Assembly (NCBI GenBank): GCA_947259175.1
Contig: CAMYKW010000029.1
Coordinates: forward strand, 1-42,642
DNA: 42,642 nt
Reading direction: 5' to 3'
Source: an uncultured Gammaproteobacteria bacterium
GTDB lineage: Bacteria > Pseudomonadota > Gammaproteobacteria > Arenicellales > JAANXG01
Below, piece after piece: positions 33,010-41,602 of the stretch; position 1 is the stretch's first letter, and every line of letters starts with the position of its first letter. The notes under the pieces are model-generated. The model did no database searches and was not told where the DNA came from. It saw nothing but the letters and a program-made list of their open reading frames with translations. Made by a program: the position numbers and the translations under genes.

Positions 33010-33780
33010 ATGGGCAGCATAAGTATAACCAATGATCCGGTCAATATCAGAATAAAGGATGACTCCAAGCTCACGCTCAAAAACGACTCCGCATTAACGA
33101 TTAAAGACGATTCCAAACTCACGCTGCAACGCGTCAAGGACATTGATCCGATCGCCACGCATATCAAGGAAGTCAACAACATCGACCCATTTTCCATCGA
33201 ATCGTTTCACGTCGATGAGATCAGGAACATCGAGCCGATCCAGATTGCCAAGTTCAACGTCACCAACCTGCCGCCGGTCAATGTCAGTCTGCGCCAGCTC
33301 CCTCAGGTCGACATGAACGTGCGCACCCTGCCGCCGATCTCGGTCGGCACCCATCAGGACTTTTGCATCCCATCGAGCTACACGCTGCGCGCCCAGTTAC
33401 TCGGTTTTGAGCTGCTCAGGCTGCACCTCAACGGACAAACCTCGGTGATTCCAAAGGAGCGGGCGCGGCGGGAGCAGGCGCGCACCGCCGATAAGAGCTT
33501 CCCGGTCACCAGCGTCGCTGGAAACCCGGCGATCCCGTCGATTCGCGAGGAGACCGGCGATACGACCGAGTCGTCACCGCACGCGTTGCACCATGCGTCC
33601 GTGGCCCACACGCCGCAGAAGCATCTGCAACACCTCCCCCAGGGAGAATCCGCCGTGCATGGCGCCGCGCCCGCGGCACCCGGCGCCTTGTCGTTCGGGC
33701 TTCCGCGAATGTCTTTCAGTATTGCCGACGCCGGCGCCGGTGAGGCCGAGTCGGACAGTCAAATATCCAGTGGAGAATAA
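33010..33780 (+). CDS. Beta-repeat (solenoid-like) protein
   Basis: A 256-residue protein. Residues 8-40 contain three near-identical short repeats of the form I/L-K-D/N-D-S-x-L-T-L/I, the DNA repeating with them, followed by a longer run of 12-15 residue steps with the x-I-x-P-I/V-x-V signature (NNIDPFSIESFHVD, RNIEPIQIAKFNV, LPPVNVSLRQLPQVDM) that looks like a beta-solenoid or stacked strands. A single cysteine in HQDFCIPSS precedes a helical and then low-complexity C-terminus rich in His, Ala and Pro. No enzyme motif, probably structural. AGGAG 7 bp upstream. Confidence 0.8.
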   Translation: MGSISITNDPVNIRIKDDSKLTLKNDSALTIKDDSKLTLQRVKDIDPIATHIKEVNNIDPFSIESFHVDEIRNIEPIQIAKFNVTNLPPVNVSLRQLPQVDMNVRTLPPISVGTHQDFCIPSSYTLRAQLLGFELLRLHLNGQTSVIPKERARREQARTADKSFPVTSVAGNPAIPSIREETGDTTESSPHALHHASVAHTPQKHLQHLPQGESAVHGAAPAAPGALSFGLPRMSFSIADAGAGEAESDSQISSGE

Positions 33781-33782
33781 TC

Positions 33783-34043
33783 GTGAACCATTGCCATCCC
33801 CATACGACGTGCGAAACACCCATGGCGGCACACCAACCGAACCTGGTGGACGTGCTGGGCGGCGCCATCAACCTGGCCACTACGGTGCTCTACGGGCAGG
33901 CCAGAGTCCTGCGGTCCATCGTCGAAGGCGCTGTGTGGCACGGAGAATGCCATGACCACATCGGCTGTTGCTGCCACCACGCGCACCATGTTGTCCACGT
34001 TAAGTGCGTCCCTGAGACCTATGACTGTAGAAGGTGTTGTTGA
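33783..34043 (+). CDS. Small Cys/His-rich protein with central amphipathic helix
   Basis: An 86-residue protein that starts at GTG with GGAG 8 bp upstream. It contains ten cysteines and ten or more histidines: NHCHPHTTC at the N-terminus, then a helix (LVDVLGGAINLATTVLYGQA), then HGECHDHIGCCCHHAHH and CRRCC at the end. The helix and the HGxCHDxxGC block match the C-terminal part of the Lys/Ala-tailed protein, so the two are paralogues over that region. A metal-binding or disulfide-cross-linked component is likely. The next gene follows 3 bp later. Confidence 0.78.
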   Translation: MNHCHPHTTCETPMAAHQPNLVDVLGGAINLATTVLYGQARVLRSIVEGAVWHGECHDHIGCCCHHAHHVVHVKCVPETYDCRRCC

Positions 34044-34046
34044 GCC

Positions 34047-34784
34047 GTGGCCAGGAAAACTGCAAAAGTGACAACCACCAAATCCAAGACTACGGCGAAA
34101 ACCGGAAACGCTTCCACCGGGCGCGGGCGATCGGCGGGCAAACAAAAAGCCGCCGCGGCATCTGCCGAAAAACACAACGACACATCCCATACCTATGTGG
34201 AGCAGATTGAAGAAATGCTGAACAAGGGCATGGATTTAACGGAAGCGGGAGTCGGCCTGGGGGTCAACGTCGTCACGCGGTTGAGCTCGATCTTCAAAAC
34301 CCAGGTGGTGGACAAGCTCATCAACGAGCAAACCCTGGGCGCCATCTCCACTCTGGCATCGCAACCGGCCGCGCCCCAGCCTCACCCCGCGGAAATGCCG
34401 CCGGAGCCAGGCCACGAGGCCTCGCAGCAAGACACGGTGCAGCAAGACGCGAATTTCCTGATGAACCGTCTCGGCGCCCATCCGGGCGGCCCGGTGTCCA
34501 TATCTTTCTCGATCAATAACGATTCCATGGCCGAGAAAAAACAGATCAAGTTGAGCATCGAGGACTTCCGGGGGCAAGGGCAGCAAATTCCGATCCCCGC
34601 AAATGCGTTCTCGGTGACGCCATCCAGGAAATCGATTGCACCGATGGATTTCGAAAAATTTGTTTTCAAAGGCGCCATCCCTGCGGATGCGCCGAACGAC
34701 ACCTACCATGGAGGCATTGTGGTATCGGATGATGAGCAATACCGGATACCGGTGGTCCTGGTCGTCACCGAATCCAACGATTGA
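34047..34784 (+). CDS. Lys/Thr-tailed protein with helix bundle and beta-sandwich
   Basis: A 245-residue protein starting at GTG. The N-terminus is basic and low-complexity (ARKTAKVTTTKSKTTAKTG), then long helices (YVEQIEEMLNKGMDLTEAGV, VVTRLSSIFKTQVVDKLI), a Pro/Gln linker, and a C-terminal Ig-like sandwich (VSISFSINNDSMAEKKQIKL, YHGGIVVSDDEQYRIPVVLV). The basic tail resembles those of the Cys-dense protein and the subtilase, suggesting a shared polyanionic target. No signal peptide and no enzyme motif. It is the last large gene of the cluster. Confidence 0.78.
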   Translation: MARKTAKVTTTKSKTTAKTGNASTGRGRSAGKQKAAAASAEKHNDTSHTYVEQIEEMLNKGMDLTEAGVGLGVNVVTRLSSIFKTQVVDKLINEQTLGAISTLASQPAAPQPHPAEMPPEPGHEASQQDTVQQDANFLMNRLGAHPGGPVSISFSINNDSMAEKKQIKLSIEDFRGQGQQIPIPANAFSVTPSRKSIAPMDFEKFVFKGAIPADAPNDTYHGGIVVSDDEQYRIPVVLVVTESND

Positions 34785-34908
34785 CGGTGGATCCCCAGCA
34801 TGATGCGGATTCTGGACGCTCCGCGGGCCGGCCGGTGAAAACCAGACAGCGATGGTTAATACTCTCAATTGAAATGAGCGTCATCCACGTGAGTGGGAAG
34901 GAGCAGCG

Positions 34909-35085
34909 ATGGCTGTAAATGTACTGACATCTTTTACCCGGGTCATCAACAAGACTGTTACCGAGATCTTGGATAACGGGGTGATAGACAAGGCGACTGA
35001 CGCCCTGGGCACTTTCGTCACCGCCGGGGTAACGGCGATCAAGGAGGTCACGGAGGAAGAAAAAACCAACGGCAACGGAGAATAG
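34909..35085 (+). CDS. 58-residue helical protein at the end of the cluster
   Basis: A short gene with GGAAGGAG 6 bp before the ATG and a TAG stop. The product (NVLTSFTRVINKTVTEILDN, then VIDKATDALGTFVTAGVTAI) is one or two amphipathic helices with an acidic tail, similar in character to the helices of the two preceding proteins. It probably packs with them. Short but well supported by ribosome site, codon use and spacing. Confidence 0.7.
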   Translation: MAVNVLTSFTRVINKTVTEILDNGVIDKATDALGTFVTAGVTAIKEVTEEEKTNGNGE

Positions 35086-35127
35086 CGCCAACTCTCGAAG
35101 CAGGCTTTGGGGTTGAACTTCAATCTG

Positions 35128-35150
35128 CGCGTCCACGCCCCGGGGACGCG
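35128..35150 (+). terminator. GC-rich hairpin after the cluster
   Basis: CGCGTCC and GGACGCG form an exact 7-bp stem 43 bp after the last cluster gene, in the gap before the oppositely oriented VOC gene. The following bases are only moderately T-rich, so it is a weak intrinsic terminator at best. Confidence 0.35.
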
Positions 35151-35300
35151 GTGCGCGTTTGCTGAGCAGACGCCGACATTTCCTTCAAGCGGCTGACATC
35201 AGATCAACTGATCGGCACATGATCAATCTGTGCGTGTGCTATTTTTTTCGCCGCTTTGTGCAGGTATTGAGGCGATTGTATTGCACAAAAATACGAGCGC

Positions 35301-35681
35301 TTATTCTTGGGCAGGAAAATCGATATGAATGTGGTTCCTGTCCGGGTCCCATAAGTTGATCTGGACAAGGTTGAACGAGGAAAGATCCGCACGCCGGTAA
35401 TGCTCTTCCATGGCCTGCAATTTCGCCTCAAATTGGGCGAGGCCAGTAGCGGAGAATGCAAAGTGCTCAAGCTTCAGGCCGGCCTCTGATCCAACTCGAG
35501 GAGTGCCGTCAACGCCAACCAGATGCACAGCAGCCGCATCGCCAACGTACATCCACGCGCCAGGAAATGAGAAGTTCGGGCGATCTCCCCTGCGCATACC
35601 GAGAACATTTGTGTACCAGTCGATCATAATATCGAGTTGAGTGGTACGTAAATTAACGTGGTCGAGTTTTACAATCTGCAT
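35301..35681 (-). CDS. VOC-family (glyoxalase/bleomycin-resistance-like) protein
   Basis: A 126-residue single-copy vicinal-oxygen-chelate protein. MQIVKLDHVNLRTTQLDIMI is the first beta-alpha module with the metal His, GLKLEHFAFSATGL the second, and LWDPDRNHIHIDFPAQE the terminal strand with the second His and Glu ligand. These proteins act as metal-dependent lyases, dioxygenases or drug binders; nothing identifies the substrate. Codon use is more AT-rich than the genes to its left, and a dispersed repeat lies 30 bp upstream of its start, so this marks the edge of a different genomic segment. Confidence 0.88.
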   Translation of the reverse strand: MQIVKLDHVNLRTTQLDIMIDWYTNVLGMRRGDRPNFSFPGAWMYVGDAAAVHLVGVDGTPRVGSEAGLKLEHFAFSATGLAQFEAKLQAMEEHYRRADLSSFNLVQINLWDPDRNHIHIDFPAQE

Positions 35682-35710
35682 CGCGACTATCCGATAGAGT
35701 TTGCTACCTA

Positions 35711-35726
35711 AAAAGGGGTCGGTGAC
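35711..35726 (+). repeat. Dispersed repeat copy AAAAGGGGTCGGTGAC
   Basis: An exact 16-base match to the arms of the palindromic repeat at 41568-41651. This is a lone arm in an AT-rich gap between the VOC gene (minus) and the cyclase gene (plus). REP-like repeats with such GGGGTC cores are often left by REP-associated transposases; none is encoded in the window. Confidence 0.75.
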
Positions 35727-35864
35727 TCTTTGTATTTTAATTCCTTAAGTTGTAACAACGAAACATATTAGATTGTTCTTATAAACGGTCAATTGTCGAG
35801 TTGTCGGTAAATATAGGCACCGTAGTACCATAGGCATACCTCCAATTCTCTTTAACATCTGACG

Positions 35865-37760
35865 ATGGCTGAAGACCGTCTGCCTCGCAAACTTGTCGCG
35901 ATCCTGCATGCCGATGTCGCGGGGTATAGCCGCCTGAGCGGAGAAGACGAAGACACCACTCATCGCCGATTGAAGGAATCCCTGACCCTGATTTCCACTA
36001 CCGTTGACCGGCATAACGGCCAGGTTGTGAACTACGCCGGCGACGCGGTACTCGCGCGGTTCGATGCCGCCGTCGACGCGCTGGCCTGCGCCACCGCCAT
36101 TCAGAAAGTACTCAAGGACCGCAACTCCAATGTGCCCGATGAGAGAAAAGTGGAATTTCGCATCGGCGTAAACCTTGGTGATGTGATCGAAGATCAAGGT
36201 GACATCTACGGCGATGGTGTGAATGTCGCCGCCCGCCTGGAACGGCTAGCCGAGCCCGGTGGGATCTGTATTTCGGAAGCCGTGCACACTGCGGTCGGGA
36301 ACAAGCTGTCCGTCGGGTTTGCAGACATTGGCGAACAGCAGGTTAAGAACATCGAGAAGCCGGTGCGTGTTTACCGCGTTCTCTTGGCAGCGGAGGCCGC
36401 GAGCAAAGCGGTTATTCAGCCCCGGCTACGAAAGGGGGGGTCGTGGCGATGGTTCGCGGTGGTCTCGAGTGTGATCGTGTTCGTTGCCGTGGCCGGTATA
36501 GTGGTGTGGCAGCAATCGTGGCGAAGCGCCGTCGCACCGCCAGCGGTGGAGGGCATCGCACATTCGCTACCCGATAAACCCTCTATTGCCGTATTGCCCT
36601 TTACCAATATGAGTGGAGATCCGGATCAGGAGTATTTCGCTGACGGGATTACCGAAGACCTCACCACAGATCTTTCCAAACTATCAGGATTGTTCGTCGT
36701 CGCCCGCAATTCAAGTTTCACATATCGGGGGAAGGCTTTGGATTTGCGGGAAGTTTCGCGCGAACTTGGAGTACGCTATTTGCTGGAGGGAAGCGTACGA
36801 CGCCGGGGAGAACAAGTTCGTATTAATGCACAGTTGGTAGACGGGGTCACCGGAGGACATTTATGGGCTGAACGATTCGATGGTGCGATGTCGAACATTT
36901 TCCAGTTGCAGGATGATGTTAATCAGAGCATCGTAGAAGCCCTTGCCGTCAGTCTTACGCTCACTGAACGCGAGCAACTCGATAGAGTTGAAACTGTCAG
37001 TTCTGCTGCATACGATGTATTGTTGCGTGGATTAGAACAATTTCATCGCTCTTCTCGCGAGACAACGCTTGAGGCGAGAACATTGTTCAAGCAAGCAATC
37101 GAGTTAGATCCGAATTATGCGAGAGCATATGCGAACGTTGCACTAACCCATGCGTCGGATGTTAATTTCCTTTGGACGGATAACAAGGAGGAGTCAATTC
37201 GACTCGGGTTGGAGTACGCGGCGAAGGCAATTGAACTTGACGACAGAATCCCTCAAATCTACTTCACTCGAAGCGCACTATACTTAGCACAACGAAAGCA
37301 CGACGCCGCCATCGAGGCAGCCCGTCGGATCATAGAGGTTCATCCGAATTACGCGGACGGTTATGGAATGCTCGCTTTTGCTTTGTGTTTTGGAGGATAC
37401 CTTCCGGAAGCACTTGAAGCCATTAGAAAGGCAAAGAAGATAGATCCGCAGTTTACCTACCTGGATTTGGCACTTGAGGCCCGCACACTGTTTTTATTGA
37501 AACGTTACGACGAGGCAGTTGGCATAATCGAAGACAGCGTGTCGCGAAATCCCGCTTACGATCGGACACAGCTACTACTTGCTGCGATTTATGCGCAGAT
37601 GGGTAAACTAGAGGACGCCTCTTGGGCGGTCGAGGAGGCAATGCTGATTAAACCAATAATTTCTTTGGAATACGAGCGGCGCGAGGCGTACTACAAAAAC
37701 GCGGAGGACTTGGAGCATTACATTAGCGCCTTACGCAAAGCGGGCGTCCCTGATACGTAG
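35865..37760 (+). CDS. Adenylate/guanylate cyclase with TolB-like and TPR domains
   Basis: A 631-residue class III cyclase receptor. Residues 8-170: LVAILHADVAGYSRL (metal Asp), VVNYAGDAVLARF (second Asp) and GVNLGDVIEDQGDIYGDGV. A transmembrane segment (WFAVVSSVIVFVAVAGIVVW, about 195-215) separates it from a TolB/FlgO-like domain (SIAVLPFTNMSGDPDQEYFA, YLLEGSVRRRGEQVRI) and then TPR repeats to the end (FKQAIELDPNYARAYAN, AAKAIELDD). The cyclase is cytoplasmic and the rest periplasmic. The product is likely cAMP, which could be read by the cyclic-nucleotide-binding phosphatase in this window (inference). Third-position GC falls clearly in the TPR half. Many proteobacteria carry several paralogues of this architecture. 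Confidence 0.9.
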   Translation: MAEDRLPRKLVAILHADVAGYSRLSGEDEDTTHRRLKESLTLISTTVDRHNGQVVNYAGDAVLARFDAAVDALACATAIQKVLKDRNSNVPDERKVEFRIGVNLGDVIEDQGDIYGDGVNVAARLERLAEPGGICISEAVHTAVGNKLSVGFADIGEQQVKNIEKPVRVYRVLLAAEAASKAVIQPRLRKGGSWRWFAVVSSVIVFVAVAGIVVWQQSWRSAVAPPAVEGIAHSLPDKPSIAVLPFTNMSGDPDQEYFADGITEDLTTDLSKLSGLFVVARNSSFTYRGKALDLREVSRELGVRYLLEGSVRRRGEQVRINAQLVDGVTGGHLWAERFDGAMSNIFQLQDDVNQSIVEALAVSLTLTEREQLDRVETVSSAAYDVLLRGLEQFHRSSRETTLEARTLFKQAIELDPNYARAYANVALTHASDVNFLWTDNKEESIRLGLEYAAKAIELDDRIPQIYFTRSALYLAQRKHDAAIEAARRIIEVHPNYADGYGMLAFALCFGGYLPEALEAIRKAKKIDPQFTYLDLALEARTLFLLKRYDEAVGIIEDSVSRNPAYDRTQLLLAAIYAQMGKLEDASWAVEEAMLIKPIISLEYERREAYYKNAEDLEHYISALRKAGVPDT

Positions 37761-38396
37761 GTCAACTCATCGTAAGCTATTCAATGACGGTCCTAATCGA
37801 AGAAGCGGACATCCATAAGCCCGGCGTACAACTTCCGTTTAGGATCGGTGGAGCATTGGGGTTGCGGCACAGCAACTCGTTTTGATGTTACACAGGAAGA
37901 TCCGCAATAGGCACTCTCCGGACGAATGGGTTTTATTCTCGAATTGCCTGCTTTGGGCTGCCAGTGAGTGTTGTCGTCGTTATTGATGAAGGCATCGTGG
38001 ATGAACGCAAACCGTGACCGCTACGTGTCTCTGTTATCACATCTTCAGGGATCAACTCTTGATTGGTAGCAATGAAAGACCTCGCGAATGACTCCGTGAA
38101 TTTATTTGCCACGGCCCACGGGGTACACTTTACGCCGGGTTGCCGGGACGCGTTGCAGGTTATTCCACCTCGCGGCGCGCAGGCGTTGACGCGAAGCACA
38201 AAACACAGCATTCCGGGACGCGCCAACCTTTGATCAATAGGACAAATAGCCGCGGCCCGGGCCCGCTGGCATTCTCGGCGAATCCACATCTTATGACCGC
38301 ACGTTGTGTGCCCGCCGATAGGCGCTGCTTCGCAGCATGGCATTGGCGGGCAACATTTTGATCAACTGGGAGCACAATCCTTTAACCCGTATAGCG
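37761..38396. other. Intergenic region without a clear gene
   Basis: About 640 bases. A minus-strand open frame (37933-38343) and fragments on the plus strand exist, but I recognise no domain, start or ribosome site. It may hold decayed accessory DNA. Upstream of the next gene an alternative start lies at 38337. Confidence 0.35.
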
Positions 38397-40187
38397 ATGA
38401 ATATTGAACGGCGTATAGGAATTTATCTATTCTTCGTGTCGGTGTGTTTGGCGACTCAGATAAACTGGGTCATTCGGCATGAGCAGTATGATTCATTGCT
38501 GACCAGGAGTTCGTTAGCCATTGCGGTGGGTGTCGCGCTAACGCGACTTGCGGTATATCTCGTGGAGGCAGCCGCCGGAGACGATGCGGATATCACCGTC
38601 CGCAAGTTGTCGTTGATTCTTACGCCGGGCCTGTTGTTCTTGTTTTTCCCTTTTCACTCCTTGGCATTATGCCGATGGCGCTACGATTGTAATTATGCGG
38701 ATGATGTTTTTATCGTATTGCCGATTGCGATTTCATTATCACTGGGGACCATACTGGCGATCGAGCATCGCAAACACTTTGGCAAAGACAAGATTTTTGG
38801 TTTCTTCCAATCGTTGATTCCAGTACTGCAACGCCATGGGTTCTGGATCGCTTGGTTCCTAGCGTGTGTCGTCCTCGTTGTCAGGGGCTGGGATCGATTT
38901 ATACATCCCGAGCCGTTTGCCGAAGGGGCGAAACAATTCATCGGGGCGGCACTGAACGACGGTTGGATCAGTCTTACCCATCTTTATGACGGTTTCCTGC
39001 ATACGGTTCCGCGACTCATCGCACTCGTTGCGGTCGAGTTGATGCCAATAAAATACATTCCTCATTTTACGGTAACCGTGTGTTACATGATCGCAGCGGC
39101 GACCACAGTGTATATCGTGCGCGATTGCTTTCGATGGATCATTCCGAGTGACTTCTTCCGTTTTGTGTTTGGCGTCGTCCTGTGCCTAGTGCCCGGTCTC
39201 ATCGAAGTACTAGGCAATCTACCCAATATCCACTATCTGCTGTTCATACTGCTTGGTCTAATGGCCCTACAAGACATTGAACATGAGTTTCGCAGTTGGG
39301 AACTGGCAACGGCTGGTCTAATTGTTCTTTCAACGGGAATGTCCGTTGTGTTCTTGCCCTTGGCCTTAGTTCGCGTCGTCTGGCTGATGCGATATTCACT
39401 AAATACAGCCCGGCCATCAATACCATATCGGGAATTGCTGCATCGTCACCGGGGTGCTGTGATCTTCTTTCTTATCATTTTGACACCTTCGGTTCTGTTG
39501 ATGTTTGGACAGTTGCTGGGAGCAATACCGCAAGCCAAGGTACTCAACCCGGTCACCTTGGAAATAGCGGATTTGTTCATCGGATTACAGAATATCTTCG
39601 TTGTGTACTTTGTGCTGCATCCGTTCGCCGGCACGGTAGTTGTGACCGAAATTATATTTTTCCTGCCGCTTTTCGTATTGTTCATTGTTTTCCTGCCGTT
39701 TCTGTCAATACTCTCATATCGCCTTTACGCAGAACACCGTCCACAATTGATTTTCATCAGCGTGTGGCTTCTTGGAATATTGCTCATTCCAGTGATGATC
39801 TTCTTTTTCCGACCGTCTGGTTTCGCGCTGTTTATGTTTGATAAGGAGTGGCATAGTTTTGGCTGGTGGATGCGTTATAACTACATATTTTCGGCGGCAG
39901 GCGTGCTGCTATGGTTAATGGTGCTCAGGCCGAAACGCCCTATGAAGCCCATTCAACACCGCACCGTTGTCACCTGGGTCATTCTGCTTTCGTATGTATT
40001 TCAAGCTCAGTACTACTTTAACGTGGGCAGGTACGGGCAAGAAGCATTTTGGTCTCAGACCAGCGACGCGCTGAGACAGTCAGTACAGACGGGATGCCCT
40101 AGAACCGTGGTGGTGCGCGCACATCCCGATCCCAATTGGTGGAATTTCACGTATCATAGCCCGAAATCAAATCTACGGTGCGAATGA
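38397..40187 (+). CDS. Polytopic membrane protein, possibly surface-polysaccharide related
   Basis: About 596 residues with roughly 11-13 transmembrane segments, such as LSLILTPGLLFLFFPFHSLA, FWIAWFLACVVLVVRG, FFRFVFGVVLCLVPGLIEVL, FFLPLFVLFIVFLPFLSIL and VWLLGILLIPVMIFFF. No catalytic signature is obvious; the topology resembles membrane glycosyltransferases or oligosaccharide polymerases. The ATG at MNIERRIGIYLFFVSVC begins the first segment; an in-frame ATG 20 codons upstream is possible. It is AT-rich compared with the rest of the window and followed by a family 9 glycosyltransferase, which supports a polysaccharide role (inference). Confidence 0.78.
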   Translation: MNIERRIGIYLFFVSVCLATQINWVIRHEQYDSLLTRSSLAIAVGVALTRLAVYLVEAAAGDDADITVRKLSLILTPGLLFLFFPFHSLALCRWRYDCNYADDVFIVLPIAISLSLGTILAIEHRKHFGKDKIFGFFQSLIPVLQRHGFWIAWFLACVVLVVRGWDRFIHPEPFAEGAKQFIGAALNDGWISLTHLYDGFLHTVPRLIALVAVELMPIKYIPHFTVTVCYMIAAATTVYIVRDCFRWIIPSDFFRFVFGVVLCLVPGLIEVLGNLPNIHYLLFILLGLMALQDIEHEFRSWELATAGLIVLSTGMSVVFLPLALVRVVWLMRYSLNTARPSIPYRELLHRHRGAVIFFLIILTPSVLLMFGQLLGAIPQAKVLNPVTLEIADLFIGLQNIFVVYFVLHPFAGTVVVTEIIFFLPLFVLFIVFLPFLSILSYRLYAEHRPQLIFISVWLLGILLIPVMIFFFRPSGFALFMFDKEWHSFGWWMRYNYIFSAAGVLLWLMVLRPKRPMKPIQHRTVVTWVILLSYVFQAQYYFNVGRYGQEAFWSQTSDALRQSVQTGCPRTVVVRAHPDPNWWNFTYHSPKSNLRCE

Positions 40188-40363
40188 CCGCCTCGTTTGT
40201 CGGGATTGAAAGGTCACTAAGGAGCAATGCCGTGAATAATAATATCGATTGACAGCGGCAGGTATCCAAAACACCATCGGACGCGAGTTTCCGCCTCCAG
40301 CACGAGAGCGCGCAAGATAGTAACCCCGAAAACACGACAGCTTTTCGTTATTGATAAACCACA

Positions 40364-41602
40364 GTGACTCCGGAAACGATACGCCTCATCGATAAGTGGC
40401 TTGGCAGGCCTGTGTGTTTCGCCCTCACCGGCATCAGGTACGTTGCGGAGAGGAAGCCTGTACGGCGCGGACCGACAAAAATCTTGTTTTTGAAATTGGT
40501 CGAGCAAGGCGCGACGGTGCTGGCGTACTCCGCCATAAACAGAGCGGTTAAGATGGTAGGGCGCGAGAATGTGTTCTGCGCGGTATTCGCGGAGAATCGA
40601 CATATTCTTGATGTCATGGATGTCATACAAGCGGAAAACGTGATTGAGCTCAGGCATGACAACATAGTGAAATTCGCCTCCGACGTTTGGTCCTTTATCA
40701 CCACCTGCCGCAAGCACCACATCGACGCCATCGTGGACATGGAATTCTTCTCGCGGGCATCCGCAATCCTTGGTTTTCTAAGCGGCGCCGGCATGAGAGC
40801 CGGCCTGCACCGATTTTCGAGTGAAGTACCGTATCGCGGAGACCTTCTCACCCACAAAATTCAATACAACCCGTTCCTGCATACTTCCAAGGCTTACCTG
40901 CAATTGGTCGAATCCCTGGTTAGCGACCCGGCGCAGGTCCCGATGATGAAATTACCACACGAATTGATCACTGTGGAGGTGCCCCGTTTTAACCCGGTTG
41001 ATAAAGAGAGAGACCGGGTGTTAGCGCTTCTAAGCGACAAACTCGGACAACCACCCGAGCGCCCCATTGTCATCTTCAATCCCAATGCAGGAGATATGTT
41101 GCCGCTTCGCAAATGGGACAGTAATAAGTTCGTAGGCTTGGGGAAAAAATTGGCGGACGCAGCGGATTGCACCATAGTCATTACCGGCGCTTCCACTGAG
41201 CTACAGGAAGCGAAACGCGTCGCACAACGAATCGGGAAAAACTGCGTCAGCGTCGCCGGAGACACTTCTCTGCGAGACCTGATAATCCTGTATACGATCG
41301 CGGACCTGTTGATCACAAACGATAGTGGACCAGGGCACTTCTCCGCTCTGACGGACATCAAGACCATCATTTTGTTCGGTCCCGAGACCCCGGGGCTATT
41401 CGGTCCGCTAGGAACAAACCAATATGTCATATGGAAAAACCTCACGTGCAGTCCCTGCGTCAACCCGTTCAACCATCGTTTCTCGCCGTGCACGGATAAC
41501 GTTTGTATGCAGAACATTTCTGTTGAAGAAGTGTACGAAAAATCGATACAACTACTTCGTCTGAGGGAAAAGGGGTCGGTGACGAATGAGAATCATTTAT
41601 AG
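40364..41602 (+). CDS. Glycosyltransferase family 9 (heptosyltransferase-like)
   Basis: A 412-residue GT-B enzyme of the ADP-heptose/LPS heptosyltransferase type. KILFLKLVEQGATVLAYSAI is the first Rossmann motif; IVIFNPNAGDMLPLRKWDSN and TIVITGASTELQEAKRVA build the second domain; LLITNDSGPGHFSALTDIKT is the donor-binding block with its usual NDSGP. A cysteine-containing loop (CSPCVNPFNHRFSPC) lies near the end. The start is GTG. The last ten or so residues (KGSVTNENHL) are encoded by the first copy of a repeat, so the original C-terminus was overwritten. Likely role: surface polysaccharide assembly with the upstream membrane protein. Confidence 0.87.
   Translation: MTPETIRLIDKWLGRPVCFALTGIRYVAERKPVRRGPTKILFLKLVEQGATVLAYSAINRAVKMVGRENVFCAVFAENRHILDVMDVIQAENVIELRHDNIVKFASDVWSFITTCRKHHIDAIVDMEFFSRASAILGFLSGAGMRAGLHRFSSEVPYRGDLLTHKIQYNPFLHTSKAYLQLVESLVSDPAQVPMMKLPHELITVEVPRFNPVDKERDRVLALLSDKLGQPPERPIVIFNPNAGDMLPLRKWDSNKFVGLGKKLADAADCTIVITGASTELQEAKRVAQRIGKNCVSVAGDTSLRDLIILYTIADLLITNDSGPGHFSALTDIKTIILFGPETPGLFGPLGTNQYVIWKNLTCSPCVNPFNHRFSPCTDNVCMQNISVEEVYEKSIQLLRLREKGSVTNENHL

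Noticed and set aside
29692-34043. Metallothionein or spore-coat identity for the Cys-rich proteins
   Set aside because: Cysteine content alone is suggestive; the surrounding domains and Gram-negative context do not match these families.
37933-38343. Minus-strand open frame in the gap after the cyclase gene
   Set aside because: Could be transposase-like debris, but I recognise no motif and there is no ribosome site.
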